A DNA stretch of 46,386 nt from an uncultured Clostridia bacterium. GTDB lineage: Bacteria; Bacillota; Clostridia; Oscillospirales; Oscillospiraceae. The stretch is taken from assembly GCA_947177115.1 (NCBI GenBank), contig CAMWTG010000001.1:1-46386 (forward strand), in the 5' to 3' direction. The position numbers and the translations under genes are program-made. Positions 1 to 7,610 of the stretch are shown one piece after another; the stretch's first letter is position 1; the number at the start of each line of letters is the position of its first letter. The notes under the pieces were generated by a model, which saw only the letters and a program-made list of their open reading frames with translations, searched no databases and had not been told where the DNA came from.

Positions 1-24
1 CGTTTGTCCAAAACTGTCTCCGTC

Positions 25-48
25 CCGTTAGTGTAATTATACTAACGG
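25..48. repeat. 24-bp near-palindrome at the point where parB is cut off
   Basis: CCGTTAGT and ACTAACGG pair around an AT-rich centre; only one symmetric base pair is mismatched. The parB reading frame ends inside this palindrome. The 24 bases to its left, up to the window edge, do not continue a ParB protein. It may be the end of an inserted element or a hairpin at a recombination junction. The sequence beyond the edge is needed to tell. Confidence 0.5.
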
Positions 49-581
49 CGCACTTGGTCTTTGCTTATACCAGCCTCGTCCCCAACACGCTCAACAGATA
101 ACTTCTGTGCAACTTGCGTAGAAGTTAAATCCGTTCGTGCGCCCTGCCGTTTGATGGCCTCCAACTTCATTTTGAGGGCTTTCGCCTTTTCGATAGGCGA
201 GATATTCTCCCGCTGAATATTGGTGTCCACCATAATGATGATTGCGGCATCCCTGTCCAAATCCCGGACAATGACCGGCATGGTTTCCAAACCTACCAAT
301 TCACAGGCTCTTTTGCGCCGGTGTCCAGCCACTATCTCATAGCCGCCCTCATCCCTCGGGCGGGCAATGGCAGGGATAAGCACGCCACGCTCTTTCACAC
401 TGTCCACCGTTTCTTGCATGATTTCATCATCCCGGACAGAGAAGGGATGATCGGGAAAGGGATGCAGTTCTGCCAGAGGAATATTTTGTACCCGCTCTAA
501 TGCGGCGTCCTGTCGGCTTTCCTCCGTGGAGAACAGGTCATCTACTGATGCCAGCTCTACTTTTCTCGCGCTGCTTTTCAA
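42..581 (-). pseudogene. parB: ParB/Spo0J-family partition protein, C-terminally truncated
   Basis: The 179 residues form the N-terminal half of a ParB-family DNA-binding partition protein. The ParB/Srx fold is visible with the box GHRRKRACELVG (about residues 86-97) and the following segment TNIQRENISPIEKA. The chain stops inside the helix-turn-helix domain, right after GISKDQVRR. Family members are usually about 270-330 residues, so the rest of the HTH and the dimerisation region are missing. The start is ATG at 581, inside the last codons of parA (44-nt overlap), which is normal for parAB pairs in integrative conjugative elements. With ParA it would segregate or stabilise an element. Truncation at a palindrome suggests it is broken, although a functional shortened form cannot be excluded. 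Confidence 0.75.
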
Positions 582-1359
582 TCTTCATCACCTCCTGCGT
601 CAGGCTTTTGTACGCAGCAGCTACTTTCCCTCCGGGGTCATGCGCGAAGATGCTCTTGCCCTCGGCGCTGGTTTCCTTCGCCCGGACAGAGTGAGGGATT
701 TCCGAAGAAAAGACCCTGATCTTGCTGCCATAGGTATCCCGCAGCAAGGCGGCGATTTCTTTTGCAAAGTTCGTCCGGCTGTCCACCATAGCCAGCAGGA
801 TGCCGTCTATCTGGAGTTTCGGATTGATTTGCCGCCGTACCTTTGCCACAGTCTGCAACAGCTGCTCCAGACCCTTCGCCGGAAGGTACTCCGCCTGGAC
901 AGGAATGATGATACGGTTAGCCGCAGCCAGAGCGTTGACGGTAAGCATCCCCAGGGGCGGCTGGCAGTCCAGCAGAATGTGGGTGTACTGGTTCTTCACT
1001 GTGTCCAGATATTGCCGCAGGATGGTTTCCCGGCTCATGGCGTTCACCAGAGATACCTCCATACCGGAGAGCTGGATGTCAGCGGGCATGAGGTCGATAC
1101 CCTCCGGGTGGTGCAGGATGCCCTCGCCCGGAGTGATGGGCTGGTCGTTCAGCACCTTGCCCATCATGTCCGAGAGGGTGACAGGCAGACGGTCCGGCTG
1201 GGGATTGCCCAGGCTGATGGTAAGGCTGGCCTGGGGGTCGCAATCCACCACCAGCACCTTCTTTCCGGCCTGGGCCAGACCAGCAGCCAGATTGACGCAG
1301 CTGGTGGTTTTCGTCACGCCGCCCTTCTGGTTCACAAGGGCGATTACTTGTGCGTTCAT
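538..1359 (-). CDS. parA: ParA-family partition ATPase
   Basis: This 273-residue protein is a ParA/MinD-type ATPase that drives DNA segregation with ParB. The N-terminus carries the deviant Walker A motif QKGGVTKTT (residues 11-19), with Thr where most ParAs have Gly before KTT. It is followed by the Walker A' segment VVDCDPQ and the Walker B-like segment ILLDCQPP. Length and layout are full. It overlaps parB by 44 nt. In this setting it is more likely part of the stability module of an integrative element than the chromosomal soj, because core spo0J/soj neighbours are absent and integrase remnants lie in the same region. Its upstream side faces the first long direct repeat. Confidence 0.88.
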   Translation of the reverse strand: MNAQVIALVNQKGGVTKTTSCVNLAAGLAQAGKKVLVVDCDPQASLTISLGNPQPDRLPVTLSDMMGKVLNDQPITPGEGILHHPEGIDLMPADIQLSGMEVSLVNAMSRETILRQYLDTVKNQYTHILLDCQPPLGMLTVNALAAANRIIIPVQAEYLPAKGLEQLLQTVAKVRRQINPKLQIDGILLAMVDSRTNFAKEIAALLRDTYGSKIRVFSSEIPHSVRAKETSAEGKSIFAHDPGGKVAAAYKSLTQEVMKIEKQREKSRAGISR

Positions 1360-1440
1360 TTCGGTTCACCTCCGATCTCATAAATCCTGTCAAGGATGTG
1401 ATTTTGCACTCTCCTAAAACTGGGCATGAAAAAAGGACGC

Positions 1441-1570
1441 TCCATCGCTGGAACGCCCTCAAAACTCTGCTTCAGTATTCAGTTCTGAGTGTAAATACTG
1501 TTGTCCAGATGCCCGCAAACCGTTGGTATCACTGGGTTTTTCGGTAAATCCTATATCGCCACTCGGACCA
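1441..1570. repeat. Long direct repeat, left copy
   Basis: This stretch matches 10801-10930. From 1489 to 1570 the two copies align without gaps at a constant offset of 9360 bases. The last 34 bases are identical and there are three mismatches in the last 61. The upstream half is homologous with a gap of about 14 nt. The copies bracket the recombinase remnant and the whole three-gene defence operon, as expected for repeats involved in insertion or recombination of that cassette. Confidence 0.8.
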
Positions 1571-1609
1571 CGAGCAGATTTATCGCATTTGATAAATCTG
1601 CTCGTTTTT
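1571..1609 (+). terminator. Perfect 14-bp stem hairpin with T-run
   Basis: CGAGCAGATTTATC (1571-1584) pairs perfectly with GATAAATCTGCTCG (1591-1604) around a six-base loop, followed by TTTTT. It begins at the base after the left direct repeat ends. It looks like a rho-independent terminator on the plus strand, although no plus-strand gene lies directly upstream. It may insulate the element or mark its end. Confidence 0.6.
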
Positions 1610-1692
1610 CTTCTGTTTTCTCTCGTATACTCTCGTATTCTCACTTTCATATCGGGCAAATGCTATAAGAACACTCGCAGTCAATTATAGGT

Positions 1693-2137
1693 TTATAGGA
1701 TTTTCTCAATCTTCCCGATGAAGTGATAATGGATTTCGATTTTCTGTGTATATAGCCGGCCACTCCTATTTGCTGGATAAACTGCGATCCAGTCGATGAA
1801 TTGCCCGACAATATCCCGCGTTAAAAACTTGATATCAGATGACCTTCCGCCTCCTTCTTAAAATGTGCGAGACCTTCCTGGAACTTCTGGGTGCCTCAAA
1901 TTCTGTCCGGATTTTTTGTTGCGCTTCTTTTAGTTGATCACGCTCCTTAAATAGAAATAGATTGCTGGCAGGACAAATTGCTCGCCATCCATCAACCCCT
2001 TTCACCTTGTCTTCATAAGCTGTAGCCAGACATAATCTGAGCTTGCTCTTGCACTTATCGATGTTCTGTTGCTGCTCTATTAGTTTCTGAATGATTACCT
2101 GCAATTCTATTGACTTTACAATTAAAAATGATAGCAA
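1693..2137 (-). pseudogene. Decayed C-terminal tail of a large serine recombinase
   Basis: No intact ORF is present, but two pieces read like the end of TndX/TnpX-type serine recombinases. In one frame (1835-2137) there is a coiled-coil-like stretch with QQQNIDKCKSKL, AYEDKVKG and KERDQLKEAQQ. In another frame, ending in a TAA at 1693, comes LTRDIVGQFIDWIAVYP followed by KIEIHYHFIGKIE, the usual beta-strand ending of these enzymes. The frame change and the loss of everything upstream (catalytic resolvase domain, zinc ribbon) mark it as a relic. It points to a former conjugative or mobilisable transposon at this locus. Assignment rests on recognising the C-terminal pattern by eye. Confidence 0.55.
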
Positions 2138-2674
2138 AGGCTGCTTTCACAATCTCCACAAGAAAGAACTCTGAAAAACAGTAACTGTCTCCCAGAGTTC
2201 TTCCTTGCTTTGTGCAGACCCTATCTGTATTAGATGTGTACTCAGAAAGAGCTTTCGATAATCGTTTCATATATGTCCTGTAAAATAACCATATTTTCAA
2301 CAGCAATCAGCTTGGCTTTGCCAACCAATACTTCGGGGTGAAAGGCAGTATGTACAGAAAGTCCCGAAAATTTTCTAGAAGAGAAAGCAAAAGGCATTCT
2401 CTCCGTCCAGTCCTTTTCCTATCCCAATTCTTGACCGAACAATGCCTCTTAGTCAATTTTTCGACACTCTCCGACAGGCCAATCTTTCGGCCCGTGGCTC
2501 TTTCAGAGGGGAGAACGGAGGCTCTGATAAAATCCCCCCCTACAGACGCAGCACAATGTTTTCGACCTCAGTTCAAAGCTTTTGAACGGTTCTAATCACT
2601 TTTGGCCCATAATATGCAGTCTTCAAGCGGTCACGATAACAGGAAGGATATCTCAGCCCAGCCCTCTCCACCTG
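2138..2674. other. Intergenic stretch without a recognisable gene
   Basis: About 540 bases between the recombinase remnant and the macro-domain gene. Short ORFs occur on both strands, but none has a good ribosome site or a recognisable sequence. It probably holds decayed mobile-element DNA and the end of the defence transcript. I see no clear terminator in it. Confidence 0.5.
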
Positions 2675-3520
2675 TCAGCCCGACTTCTTCAACGCGAATA
2701 GGTTAACGTTCTGCCGGATATCCGGGCTGTCAAAAAGGTCAATATAGATTTTGCAGCCATAGGCAAGCTTGACTTTGCTTTTTTCCAAAGTCCACAGCAT
2801 GATTTCTAGCAGCTCCATATAAGGGATAAACTGTTGTGGACCAATTCGGGTGATTCCCGCACCCATGAGCGGTATTGCAATTGAGCATCCATTATACTGC
2901 ATTCCAATTTCCCGCCACAAATTGAGAAGACATCCAACATAATCCTCAATCGAGAGACATGCCTGATTATCCTCGTCAAACCGAGAAAACGCCACCAGCA
3001 AATAATCGTTGTATTTAAACGCAGTACCGAGCTTATACTGAACTTTTTTCCCCACCGGTCGCTGGGAATTTTGTTTTGAAATACATCTTTGAAGGTGAGG
3101 ATCGTTTTCCAGCACGGAATCTAGTTTGCTGACTGACCCGTCCAGTTGCTTGAGGAACTTTCCGTTTATGGTATTGGAGGAAATCAGCTTATCATCGACC
3201 AGCGTGTCAAAATATTCGTTGAACGCAATTACCTTCAGAGATGATTTGTCCGCAAAAAGATCTGCATACCGGATGACTACCTCAGTTCCGCATAGGCTGA
3301 ACGACACCTCCTCTGTCTGGTTGGCTCCCCTGTAAACTCCGCAATGGAACGCCAGCAATCCCAGTACAATCACAACCAGAATCCAGCATGGCGGCGTAAC
3401 AAACGGAGATACAATGGTTACGACCAGCCCAACGCCGCCTGCAACTGCATAAACCTGGTTTAGGATTCTGCGATCAAATGGGCCAAGCCTCATATTTTGC
3501 TTTGGGTTTACAGTTCTCAT
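2675..3520 (-). CDS. Two-TM plus ThsA-type macro-domain protein (predicted membrane effector)
   Basis: The protein has 281 residues. After a basic start there are two hydrophobic helices (about 23-41 and 44-61). A soluble domain follows that I recognise as the macro domain of Thoeris ThsA (DUF6430-like), from its hallmarks KVIAFNEYFDT (96-106), VDDKLISSNTINGKF (108-122) and the macro loop SIAIPLMGAGITRIG (213-227). In type II Thoeris, a TM-macro ThsA binds a TIR-made ADP-ribose derivative (His-ADPR) and disrupts the membrane. By analogy this is the cell-killing effector of the operon. It begins 13 nt after the helicase-TIR gene; its ribosome site GAGGGG overlaps that gene's TGA. The family call is firm by motif, the mechanism is inference. 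Confidence 0.8.
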   Translation of the reverse strand: MRTVNPKQNMRLGPFDRRILNQVYAVAGGVGLVVTIVSPFVTPPCWILVVIVLGLLAFHCGVYRGANQTEEVSFSLCGTEVVIRYADLFADKSSLKVIAFNEYFDTLVDDKLISSNTINGKFLKQLDGSVSKLDSVLENDPHLQRCISKQNSQRPVGKKVQYKLGTAFKYNDYLLVAFSRFDEDNQACLSIEDYVGCLLNLWREIGMQYNGCSIAIPLMGAGITRIGPQQFIPYMELLEIMLWTLEKSKVKLAYGCKIYIDLFDSPDIRQNVNLFALKKSG

Positions 3521-3533
3521 ATATTACAGCCCC

Positions 3534-6500
3534 TCACATTGCAGCCGCTTTTTCGTGATCCGTTTTCACAGCATACTGCTTAATGGCCTTATCAATATTT
3601 TTCTGGAAAATTTGGAACGCCTTTTCTAACTCTTCATCCGCTCGCTTTTCCTCCTCCCCGCTCGCTGCCACTGCTTTATTCGTATAAAACTCCACTGTCC
3701 CATCCTGTTTTACATCAATAGCTGCGAAATTCTCCGGATCATTCAATCTTTCCAACATGAGATAGCCAATCTGATCGTCATGCAGATGGTTAATTCCTCG
3801 GTACTCATTTTTATGCCAGCCGCTTCCATCGTAGTCGTTCGTAATGCCAATAATGGTAAAGCAACATTCTGTGCGGAACAACATTTCCACATCCGAACCG
3901 GCACCTTTGGTGGAAAACAGGTCCTCATGGAATCCGTCGAACAATATTCGTTCCTCTCCATAGCGCTCCTTCAGCTTTTCGGCCAACAGCGCAACACGAG
4001 GGTCGTTGTCATGATGCTTGTAAGAGATGCCCACGTAGTACTTTCGTATTCTTCCCGTTTGAAGCGCCTCCAACTGCTCTAAAATCAGGTTGACCGCTTT
4101 CTCCGCGTCGGAGCACACGTTACCCCGAAGCGCAAGGCCCTCCTTTTGTGAAGACTCTCTGTCCTCTTGGAACTGCCACAGAGCAAACGAATTTTTGTTG
4201 TATTTCTTGGACAGTTCCCAGATACCCTTGCTACAATTGATATATCTGCCGTTGAGCAGATAGACAATCAAGCCCTCAGGCTGTTCCAGCCGAGTGAGTT
4301 GCCCCCAGGTATAGATTTGTACGGTTTTCCCCTGAATTCTCAATCCGCTCACAATCTCTGAAGCGTAGCTTGTGTGGGGAGCACTCAGATCACGGACAAG
4401 GATGACGTCCACAGGTCCGCTGGCATCCATTTTTGCAGACCTGGAGATATAATTCATCATCAGTGGCTGCAAATTTTTGCCCGCATAACCGCTTATCACC
4501 CCGTACTGATCATTCAGCAGGTTCAACAACTCCCGTCCCCACGTGATGTGCCTCTTGCCAGAACCGGTGCCCGATGTTTCAGCTAGGTATTGGGCAATAA
4601 TTCCGCAGAAATTGAACAGGCTTAAATGCAGAACGTTCTTTTCGATGGGAATGCTGGGCTTATATTTGCCCACGATAATTAACTTGATGATTGTGTCATC
4701 GTTCTGACACGCCTCATAAACATTGATGAAGTCCTGGCCCTCTTTCGTGTCCGTATCGCTAAAGTAAATCATAAGTGAACGTGCTTTGTCCTGGGTGTTG
4801 TCAAATTGGAGCAGATAGCAACTGGCACTGGTGCCTCTGTACCTGCGGCAGGTCAGATTGACTACCTTGTTCATAATGTTTTCAAATGCTCTTTCCCATG
4901 CTGCTTTGTTTTCTATCCCATCTTCAAACTGGTACATGGTCAAGAAGACATCTCGCTCATCCTGTTCCAATATCTGATCCTCACAGAGCCTCTCGAGTAG
5001 ATTTGTGAAGCTGTTTTGCAGATAGCGCTGGTCGATGGTACTGACAATCTGATCCCTCATCTCCATGGTGATCGCCTTCTCAAACTCCTCTTCCCGCGCC
5101 TCTTTCAAAAACACAATCGCATTTTCATAATCGTCCGAATGCTTCTTAGCCAACCGCCCAATTTTTAGGATGGTTTTTCGGTCCAGTGTAATAATATGAC
5201 GGTTTGCAATTGGCACTAACTCCCGCCCCATGCCGTATTTAACGCGGGTAGACAGATAGTAAAACTCGTTGGACAGTTTAGTTCCTAAACGATTCTTCGA
5301 GACGTTGATTGCTTTTGACAGTGCTTCAATCTGATAGCTACACACCTCCGCAAGTCGCTCCACATCACCAGTGATGATTACAGCCTTTGACAAGCCCGTC
5401 TCCTTTTTAATTTCTTTGACCGTCTGCCCCTTGGTCCAGTGGAGTAAGATCACAGCCCGGATGAGTGCATTGAGATTTGATGTTGTTGGGGTATCATTGC
5501 CGTTAAAAAACTCCTCCAGCGGGGAGTTTTTCCATACACCATGCTCCTTTTTATACTTGTCAAGGTATCCTAAAAGGGCGCTGACTGTATTGGTAAAACG
5601 GTCGACCCTGTACAGATTGTCCTCCGGTGCGTTGAGGTTTACACCTATTTCAACCTCTGAAGTCAGGCAGATTCGGAATAGGATGTCAAGCAGATATTTG
5701 TCGTTTTGGATCTCTTTCGCAGTCACATCGTATGGTAGACCACCATCTCCTGGAGAGGAAAGGCCATCGCACACCAGATATGTATAGATATCGAAGCATG
5801 TGTGACAAGAGAGAGCATAGGGGGACATACACTCCCCATATTTTCTCAGTTCAGCGGTCTCTGTTTGGGTAAAAGGGTTTTTTCTCAGATTCAACAACTG
5901 AGCCCGTTCCAGCCATTTCAGCATCTCTCTGACACGATCCGTAGAGCGACTTCCTTTTTCACCGGATCGGTCGTTGAGCAACGCATCTTTGGCGTTGCTC
6001 TCTGCGATTGCCTCTATCTTGCAACAATTTCCAAAGGAATGTGCCTCCACCTCTGCAAGCCGGTCGATCAATACCATATTTTGTCCGACCGCACTGAAGC
6101 GGAGATTGGTCATGATATTCAAATAATATGGTGCATGTTGCAACGCGACATCGCTATTATCTGCCTCGTAGCTTGGCAAGGACGATACGATTTCCACCTG
6201 CTCCGGAAAGACATAATAGTGCCAGCAATTGCTGATTTCTTTGGGCGAAACCAGTAAATAACTCTGACCATACGCCTTATCAAATCCAAGTCTACCCGCA
6301 CGACCGATAAAATTTTTATATTCCTGCGGCAACAGTTCATGCTCTGTGTGATCCCCGCGATAGACCGTCTTGTCATAAAGCACCATGATATCGGTAGGCA
6401 TATTCATGCCGATGGTCAAAGTCTCAGTAGCAACGATGATATTGATTGCGCCGTTGGTGTCGGAAAAGTCATTCTCAATCACCTGCCGCAAACTAACGGG

Positions 6501-7610
6501 GAGCGCGGAATTGTGAAACGCGATGCCGTAGGGCAGCATATTTTCCAGCAACTCCATCTGAAACTCATCGTTATCGACCTTCTCTACCTGTTCATAAAGA
6601 GACTTAGGCAGTTCCCGGCGCTCATACAGACCGCTTTGACACAACAGCTTTGCCAGGAATCTTGTCTTATTCCGGCTGTTGGCAAAAATAATAATTTTGC
6701 TTTGCCGGAGCTTTCCTGTGTCCTTGCGCTGGATATCCCTCATAAGACTAACAAGTAGATTGTTTTTATGCTCTGGAACAGAAGCCTGGTCGGGCAACTT
6801 ACTGTCAAGTTCGATATACGCCTCTATAGGATCGTCGACGCCATTGACGGGGGCAAGATTGGCGCTTCCACTATCCCCATGCTCCACATGCTTCCAGCCC
6901 TTCCCGTTTGTGGCAATGATATACTCCTCCAGCGCGACAGGACGCTTCGAATTGCCCAAAACATAACTGACGTTCATCCATTTTCTGAGACTGTTGACCT
7001 TCGTATGATTGGTTGTCAGCCCCATAATGCGGATGTCCTGATACCACTCCAGCACACGTTGAAGCGAGAATTCAAGCTTGGGGCCGCGACCGTTGGTGGA
7101 AAGCATCTGGATTTCGTCCACAATCAATAGTCCACACTTGTCCAATAGGCGGCTTCCATACTGGGCAATTAGTGCAAAAAACTTCTCATACACGATGATT
7201 GCAACGTCATATTCTCCCTGCACCAGATCGCCATCATGGTCTTGATAGTCCGCCGATGCGGCGAAGACCCGCTTTTCGTCCAAATCCCCGCTGAACACCT
7301 TCCAGCGCTCATGGACCATTGCCTTGAGGGGAACCAAGACAATCACTTGACTGCGATGGCCCTGATTGTGGGAAAGGCACGAGATGGCGGCAATTTCCGA
7401 TAGTAGGGTCTTACCGGAAGAGGTGGCACCCTGGATCACGATATTGGAGGTGGTATCGGACCAAAAGTTTGGGTCGTTCAGCACTTCTTTCTGCAGCGCA
7501 GTCAGTTCAAATTTTCGTGTTCCGTTATTTGAAAGACGCTGCTCAACCCGCTGCAGAGTTTCACGCGGAAGCTGGTGTGCGGTCACTAACGCTTCGAACT
7601 CAGTAATCAT
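3534..7610 (-). CDS. Ski2-like SF2 helicase fused to a C-terminal TIR domain
   Basis: 1358 residues. The helicase core has motif I GATSSGKT (61-68), Ia VLVPLKA (91-97), II DEIQ (165-168), III LTTN (198-201), IV IIIFANSR (306-313), V VATETLTIGMNMP (393-405) and VI NFIGRAGRLG (433-442). Helical and winged-helix-like regions run to about 900. Two alpha/beta segments follow (about 925-1010 and 1065-1180); the second may be a degenerate TIR. The last domain (about 1189-1300) reads as TIR: YVGISYKHHDND, ILFDGF, then GSGWHKNEY, with E1269 at the position of the catalytic glutamate of TIR NADases. I infer that nucleic-acid sensing by the helicase switches on TIR-made nucleotide signalling to the adjacent macro protein. 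Its ATG overlaps the upstream stop as ATGA. Confidence 0.85.
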   Translation of the reverse strand: MITEFEALVTAHQLPRETLQRVEQRLSNNGTRKFELTALQKEVLNDPNFWSDTTSNIVIQGATSSGKTLLSEIAAISCLSHNQGHRSQVIVLVPLKAMVHERWKVFSGDLDEKRVFAASADYQDHDGDLVQGEYDVAIIVYEKFFALIAQYGSRLLDKCGLLIVDEIQMLSTNGRGPKLEFSLQRVLEWYQDIRIMGLTTNHTKVNSLRKWMNVSYVLGNSKRPVALEEYIIATNGKGWKHVEHGDSGSANLAPVNGVDDPIEAYIELDSKLPDQASVPEHKNNLLVSLMRDIQRKDTGKLRQSKIIIFANSRNKTRFLAKLLCQSGLYERRELPKSLYEQVEKVDNDEFQMELLENMLPYGIAFHNSALPVSLRQVIENDFSDTNGAINIIVATETLTIGMNMPTDIMVLYDKTVYRGDHTEHELLPQEYKNFIGRAGRLGFDKAYGQSYLLVSPKEISNCWHYYVFPEQVEIVSSLPSYEADNSDVALQHAPYYLNIMTNLRFSAVGQNMVLIDRLAEVEAHSFGNCCKIEAIAESNAKDALLNDRSGEKGSRSTDRVREMLKWLERAQLLNLRKNPFTQTETAELRKYGECMSPYALSCHTCFDIYTYLVCDGLSSPGDGGLPYDVTAKEIQNDKYLLDILFRICLTSEVEIGVNLNAPEDNLYRVDRFTNTVSALLGYLDKYKKEHGVWKNSPLEEFFNGNDTPTTSNLNALIRAVILLHWTKGQTVKEIKKETGLSKAVIITGDVERLAEVCSYQIEALSKAINVSKNRLGTKLSNEFYYLSTRVKYGMGRELVPIANRHIITLDRKTILKIGRLAKKHSDDYENAIVFLKEAREEEFEKAITMEMRDQIVSTIDQRYLQNSFTNLLERLCEDQILEQDERDVFLTMYQFEDGIENKAAWERAFENIMNKVVNLTCRRYRGTSASCYLLQFDNTQDKARSLMIYFSDTDTKEGQDFINVYEACQNDDTIIKLIIVGKYKPSIPIEKNVLHLSLFNFCGIIAQYLAETSGTGSGKRHITWGRELLNLLNDQYGVISGYAGKNLQPLMMNYISRSAKMDASGPVDVILVRDLSAPHTSYASEIVSGLRIQGKTVQIYTWGQLTRLEQPEGLIVYLLNGRYINCSKGIWELSKKYNKNSFALWQFQEDRESSQKEGLALRGNVCSDAEKAVNLILEQLEALQTGRIRKYYVGISYKHHDNDPRVALLAEKLKERYGEERILFDGFHEDLFSTKGAGSDVEMLFRTECCFTIIGITNDYDGSGWHKNEYRGINHLHDDQIGYLMLERLNDPENFAAIDVKQDGTVEFYTNKAVAASGEEEKRADEELEKAFQIFQKNIDKAIKQYAVKTDHEKAAAM

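Noticed and set aside
1459..1659. Similar short ORFs in both copies of the long direct repeat (GPSGDIGFTEK...)
   Set aside because: Similarity simply reflects the DNA repeat; frames have no start signals and break outside the repeat.
2055..2595. Two ORFs of about 83-85 codons on opposite strands
   Set aside because: No ribosome sites, no recognisable protein features, and they lie in decayed mobile-element DNA.
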